Below are positions 60,136 through 64,000 of a stretch of DNA of 64,000 nt, piece after piece. Each line of letters begins with the position of its first letter. Within the stretch, counting starts at the first letter, position 1. Below the pieces are notes generated by a model. It saw only the letters and a program-made list of their open reading frames with translations. It was not told the DNA's origin and made no database searches. A program made the position numbers and the translations under genes. Source of the stretch: Ruegeria aquimaris (lineage in GTDB: Bacteria; Pseudomonadota; Alphaproteobacteria; Rhodobacterales; Rhodobacteraceae); contig NZ_JAOWLB010000004.1 in assembly GCF_025751555.1 (NCBI RefSeq), positions 186,001-250,000 of the forward strand, read 5' to 3'.

Positions 60136-62235
60136 ATGACCCGCACCCCCATTCGCATCGGCCTGATCGGCGCCGGATATATCGCCAGCTGGCACGCGGA
60201 CGCCCTGCGCGCCGCGCCCGAGGCAACGGTGAGCGCGGTCTGCGACCCCAATCTGGATCTGGCCGAGGGGCTGGCCAATGGCCATGGCGCGCGTGCCTTT
60301 GCCAGCGTCGAGGAGATGATCAGTGCCGGGGTCTGCGACGGGGTGCATATCCTGACCCCGCCCGACCTGCATCACCCGCTGGCCCTGCAATGCCTAAAGG
60401 CGGGCCTGCATGTGCTGGTGGAAAAGCCCGTGGCGCTGAACGCCGCCCAGACGCAGGAGATCGAGGCGGCGGCGCAGGCCGCGAACCGGCGGTTTCACGC
60501 CGGGCACAACTTCCTCGGATTGCCGAGTTACGAGCGGCTGAAGCGCGACATGCGGCGCGGGCGTCTGGGGCGTGTCTCGGGCGCCGAGATCCGCTGGTGT
60601 TATCCGTTTGCGCCCTTGCGCTCGGGGCCTTATGGCATCTGGCCGCTGCGCGAGACCCGCAATCTGCTGCTGGAGCTGGGGCCGCATCTGCTGAGCCTAG
60701 CGCATGACCTGTTCGGTACGGTCGAGATCCAGCATCTGGAGCTGAGCAAGCCGGTTGCCCTGCCCGGCGCGGGCACCCGCCCGCAGGGCTGGCGCATATT
60801 GGCGCGGGCCGGGTCCGTTGACCTGACCTTGACCCTGTCGCTGGTCGAAACGGTCGATGACCGCTCGGTCACGGTGCGCGGGTCTTCGGCCCGCGCCCGG
60901 CTGGACCTGGCCGCCGATACGCTGGTGATCGACGCCGAGAACACCGCCGATCTGGTGGCAAACCCGCTCTGGCGGCAAGTGTCGCTGTCGGGCCAGCATC
61001 TGGCGCAGGGCGTGGTGAATGCCGCGCGGCAACTCACCTCGCTCAATCGCAAGTCGCCCTATGCGCTGAGTTTCAGCGGGCTGGCGCGCGGCGTCTGGGG
61101 GCCGCTGGCGCGCGGCGAGGCGGCCGATCCGCGCTGGTCGGGCGCCTCGGCGGTGGCGGTGATGGCCACGCTCGACGATGTGCTGGCCCGCTGCGACTGG
61201 CCGTTGGCGACGGTTCCCGCCGCAACCCGGAAACCGGCACCAAAAGCGATGGTGATCGGCGGCACCGGGTTCATCGGCCGGGCGCTGACCCGCGAACTGG
61301 TGGCGCGCGGCACCGATGTCCGCGTCGTCTCGCGCGGGCGACGGGGGCCGTTCGCCGACCTGCCCGACGCGGTGGAAACGGTGTCGCTGTCGCTCAACGA
61401 CACCGAGGGGCTGACCCGCGCGATGGAGGGGATCGACACGGTCTATAACCTCGCGCGGTCCACCGACAGCAGTTGGGAAGAGTGCCTGAAGAACGACGTC
61501 GCCGTGGCCGAGGGGATCGGCCGGGCGGCGCAGGCGGCGGGGGTGCGGCGGCTGGTCTATACCGGCACCATCGCCAGTTTCGACATGTCCGACCCCAAGG
61601 GACGGATCACCGACGACACGCCCCTGCCCGACGAGATGGAAGAGCGCAACCTCTATGCCCGGTCCAAGGCGGAATGCGAACACCGGCTGCTGGCGCTGCA
61701 TCGCCAGCACAGGTTGCCGCTGGTCATTGCCCGGCCCGGTATCGTGGTGGGCGCGGGCGGGCCGCTGCAACATTGGGGCATCGGGCGCTGGCATGGCGCG
61801 GGCGCGGTGCGGCTCTGGGGCAACGGGCGCAATCCGCTGCCTTTTGTACTGATCGGCGATTGTGTCGACGGGCTGATCCGCTGTGCCGAGGCCGAGGGGA
61901 TCGAGGGGCGCAGCTTCAATCTGGTGGGTCCGGCCCTGATGAGCGGGCGGGACTATTTCGATGCCATCCACGATGCCGTGGGCGCGCGGCTGAAGGTCAG
62001 TTCCGGCAATCTGCACCTGATGTATGCCGCCGACGCCGTGAAACATCAGTTGAAGTCGCGGGTGCTGCGGCGGAGCGGGCTGACCCGGCCCTCGCGCGCG
62101 GACTGGCTGTCCCGGGCGCATCTGACGCCTTTCGACAACAGCCGGGCCATCGCCGAGCTGGGCTGGCATCCCTGCGCCGACCGGGGTGAATTCATCCGGG
62201 TGGCAATCACCGAGGCGGGGCTGTTCGGGTTCTGA
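60136..62235 (+). CDS. Fused Gfo/Idh/MocA oxidoreductase and NAD-dependent epimerase/dehydratase
   Basis: 699 residues, two Rossmann enzymes in one chain. Residues 1-~360 are a Gfo/Idh/MocA oxidoreductase (RIGLIGAGYIASWHADAL, EKPVALNAAQ). From Met372 an extended SDR epimerase begins (MVIGGTGFIGRALTRELVARG) with the catalytic Tyr507-x3-Lys511 in NLYARSKAECE. The two halves could do sequential oxidation and epimerisation on a sugar nucleotide, without releasing the keto intermediate. No stop or ribosome site is seen between the halves, so this is one polypeptide. It lies seven bases after the family 2 transferase. Confidence 0.9.
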   Translation: MTRTPIRIGLIGAGYIASWHADALRAAPEATVSAVCDPNLDLAEGLANGHGARAFASVEEMISAGVCDGVHILTPPDLHHPLALQCLKAGLHVLVEKPVALNAAQTQEIEAAAQAANRRFHAGHNFLGLPSYERLKRDMRRGRLGRVSGAEIRWCYPFAPLRSGPYGIWPLRETRNLLLELGPHLLSLAHDLFGTVEIQHLELSKPVALPGAGTRPQGWRILARAGSVDLTLTLSLVETVDDRSVTVRGSSARARLDLAADTLVIDAENTADLVANPLWRQVSLSGQHLAQGVVNAARQLTSLNRKSPYALSFSGLARGVWGPLARGEAADPRWSGASAVAVMATLDDVLARCDWPLATVPAATRKPAPKAMVIGGTGFIGRALTRELVARGTDVRVVSRGRRGPFADLPDAVETVSLSLNDTEGLTRAMEGIDTVYNLARSTDSSWEECLKNDVAVAEGIGRAAQAAGVRRLVYTGTIASFDMSDPKGRITDDTPLPDEMEERNLYARSKAECEHRLLALHRQHRLPLVIARPGIVVGAGGPLQHWGIGRWHGAGAVRLWGNGRNPLPFVLIGDCVDGLIRCAEAEGIEGRSFNLVGPALMSGRDYFDAIHDAVGARLKVSSGNLHLMYAADAVKHQLKSRVLRRSGLTRPSRADWLSRAHLTPFDNSRAIAELGWHPCADRGEFIRVAITEAGLFGF

Positions 62236-62994
62236 TCAGCGACCGGCGCGGCGCAGGCGGCGCGCGGCGGCGACCTGCCCGGGCAGGATCGCGGCGCAGC
62301 GCGCATAGCGGGGCATCAGGCGTCGCGGGCTGCTGAGCATCCGCCAGAGCCATTCCAGCCCCAGCCGCCGCATCCAGCGCGGCGCGCGCACCTGGTGACC
62401 GCCGAGAAAGTCGAGCCCCGCCCCGACCGAGGCAAACCCCACGCCGGGCGCCAGATCGCGGCCGCGCAGCGCCAGCATCTCTTGTTTGGGCGCCCCCAGC
62501 GCCAGAAAGCACAGGCCGACGCGACGCGCGGCCAGTTCCGACAGGATCGCCGCCGCCGCCTCGCCGCCGGGGTCGAACCCGTATTCCGGCGCATGGGTCC
62601 AGACCACGCGGAGGCCCGGCACGCGGGCCTCGAGCACCCGGCGGGCATCGGCCAGCGCCAAATCGGAGCTGCCCACCAGCGCCACCGGAACGGTTTCCTC
62701 TGCCGCCAGTTCCGCCAGCGGAAACACCAGATCGGAGCCGGGCAGCAGCTCGACCGGGCGACCGGCCATCCGCGACAGGGCGACGATGGGTCGACCGTCG
62801 GCCACCACCAGATCCTGCGCCGCATAGGTGCGGGCAAAGGCGGGGTCATCGGCCAGCTTGACCAGGTGATCGAGGTTGATCGTGGCCAGCGCGAACCCCT
62901 CGCCCGCGCGGAACCGCCGCTGCACCTCGTCCATCAGCGCGGCGCGGGTCGGCATGTTGACCGTGATGCGATACGGTCCGAAGTCGAATTCCAC
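62236..62994 (-). CDS. WecG/TagA/CpsF-family glycosyltransferase
   Basis: 252-residue GT26-type enzyme that transfers a sugar such as ManNAc or another UDP-sugar onto a lipid-linked acceptor. Core motifs: INLDHLVKLADDPAFARTY, VVADGRPIVALSRM, LALGAPKQEMLALRG and VGAGLDFLGGHQVRAPRWMRRLGLEWLWRM near the end. It is convergent with the fused enzyme, a single base apart, and divergent from the membrane protein gene. Specific sugar unknown. Confidence 0.93.
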   Translation of the reverse strand: MEFDFGPYRITVNMPTRAALMDEVQRRFRAGEGFALATINLDHLVKLADDPAFARTYAAQDLVVADGRPIVALSRMAGRPVELLPGSDLVFPLAELAAEETVPVALVGSSDLALADARRVLEARVPGLRVVWTHAPEYGFDPGGEAAAAILSELAARRVGLCFLALGAPKQEMLALRGRDLAPGVGFASVGAGLDFLGGHQVRAPRWMRRLGLEWLWRMLSSPRRLMPRYARCAAILPGQVAAARRLRRAGR

Positions 62995-63180
62995 CTGACG
63001 CCTCTCCTGCTGTTGCGACCTGCTTAGCGGATGCGCGGGCGCGATGCCAAGTCTTGCTGCGAAAGCGTGCCGTTCCTGCCACCGGATCGCCCCATTCCAG
63101 CGCTATTCCGGGACATATCCCCGCCAGTCTGTTAGATTTGACCGGCGTTTGCGACCTGACCTGGCCAGACGGAGCCCGAT
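62995..63180. promoter_or_regulatory. Divergent region upstream of the membrane protein gene
   Basis: 186 bp between divergent genes. No motif recognised except the A-rich ACGGAGCCCG just before the ATG at 63181. Confidence 0.4.
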
Positions 63181-64000
63181 GCCCAACCCAGTCGCCTATA
63201 TGATGCTGATGCTGTGGCCGCTTGTCTGTGTGGCCTTGTTCGCACGTCTGCCGGTTCGGCAGGCGATCATCTGGGGCATCCTGGGCGGTTATCTGATCCT
63301 GCCGCCGGTCGCCGAGTTCGACCTGCCGCTGATCCCGTCGATGAACAAGGATTCCATCGCTTCTGCCGCCACCTTTCTGGGCTGCGTGCTGATCGCGCGG
63401 CAAAAGGTGTCGATCTGGTCGCGGGTCTGGCCGGTGCGCCTGTTGCTGCTGGCCTTCGTGCTCTGCGCCATTCCCACGGTGCTGACCAACCGCGAACCGC
63501 TGATCTTCGAGGTCATGGCGGGCAGCGAGCCGATCCGGTTCATCACCAATTACGTGCCGGGGTTGGGCCTGCGCGACATACTGTCGATCATGATCGGGCA
63601 GGTGATCGTGCTGTTGCCCTTCCTTTTGGGCCGCGCGCATCTGTCCGACGAGGCCGGGCTGCGCGCGATCGTCTTTGCCCTGGCCGCCGCCGGGCTGGTC
63701 TATTCCCTGCCATCGCTGTTCGAGATCACCTTTGCCCCGGTGATCAACATCTTTGTCTACGGGTTCTTCCAGCACGATTTCAACCAGATGATCCGCGAGG
63801 GCGGGTTCCGGCCCATCGTGTTCCTGCCGCACGGGCTGTGGCTGGCGTTTTTCATGGCCACGGCGCTGATCTCGGCGGCGGCGCTGACGCGGGCATCGCG
63901 GGATGAGAGCCGCGTCAGATGGGGGTTGGCAACCGTCTATCTGGCGCTGGTCCTGAACGCCTGCAAGAGCCTTGCCGCGCTGATGTACGGTGTGATGCTG
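63181..64000 (+). CDS. Polytopic membrane protein, possible exopolysaccharide polymerase/ligase (3' end outside window)
   Basis: Open from the ATG at 63181 to the window end, 273 codons, no stop reached. At least six hydrophobic segments, starting MPNPVAYMMLML and separated by short polar loops (LTNREPLIFEVMAGSEPIRF, FGFFQHDFNQMIREGGFRPI). The topology and the position in a glycosyltransferase cluster suggest an O-antigen polymerase/ligase-like protein, but no specific motif proves it. Confidence 0.75.

Overview
The window is high-GC, gene-dense DNA from an alphaproteobacterium, most likely a marine member of the Rhodobacteraceae (Roseobacter group, Ruegeria-like). The pointers are a Pcs-type phosphatidylcholine synthase, membrane-bound urate oxidase PuuD, a single-domain XylG in a xylose ABC operon, a group 3 truncated globin, and the habit of ending genes with an 'aatactccgggg' intergenic repeat. 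This assignment rests on gene content only. I see no rRNA, tRNA, CRISPR array or replication origin.

Layout. 1-12 kb is housekeeping: the end of xerC, pcs, a decayed methyltransferase, a GreA-type factor, a DNA alkyl-transferase, a DmpA-type peptidase coupled to ileS, a lipoprotein, a VIT-type metal transporter, a truncated globin, and a ycjX-acetyltransferase-ycjF operon. 12-19 kb holds an orphan gcvH, a dienelactone hydrolase, an intact IS5-family element with a -1 frameshift, a hydroxypyruvate reductase, an acyl-CoA dehydrogenase/thioesterase pair and a DUF1007/NicO metal transport pair. 19-24 kb is the most accessory-looking block: a membrane LytTR regulator facing a three-gene operon of an RTX/Hint protein, a membrane protein and a small unknown protein. 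24-30 kb is mixed (two VOC proteins, an AhpD-like protein, truA, small secreted proteins, a GAPDH).

27-37 kb contains a purine-degradation regulon: urate oxidase PuuD, hydroxyisourate hydrolase, an OHCU decarboxylase fused to allantoinase PuuE, ureidoglycolate lyase AllA, ureidoglycine aminohydrolase AllE, a urate-type NCS2 permease and a LysR regulator. Together they would carry urate to glyoxylate, urea and ammonia; allantoate hydrolysis is not seen here. 37-45 kb holds tamA-tamB and a gamma-glutamyltransferase-like enzyme.

44.7-58 kb is a complete xylose regulon in three transcription units around the ROK repressor XylR: xylFHG-glk-Gfo/Idh, xylR plus a secreted ASPIC/UnbV repeat protein, and xylB-xylA-galM plus a diheme peroxidase. 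Two perfect 23-bp palindromes mark the probable XylR operators. The overlapping placement of the secreted repeat protein and the diheme peroxidase inside the sugar operons is one of the more interesting points. 58-64 kb opens an exopolysaccharide cluster: two glycosyltransferases, a fused oxidoreductase-epimerase, a WecG/TagA transferase and the start of a polytopic membrane protein cut by the window end.
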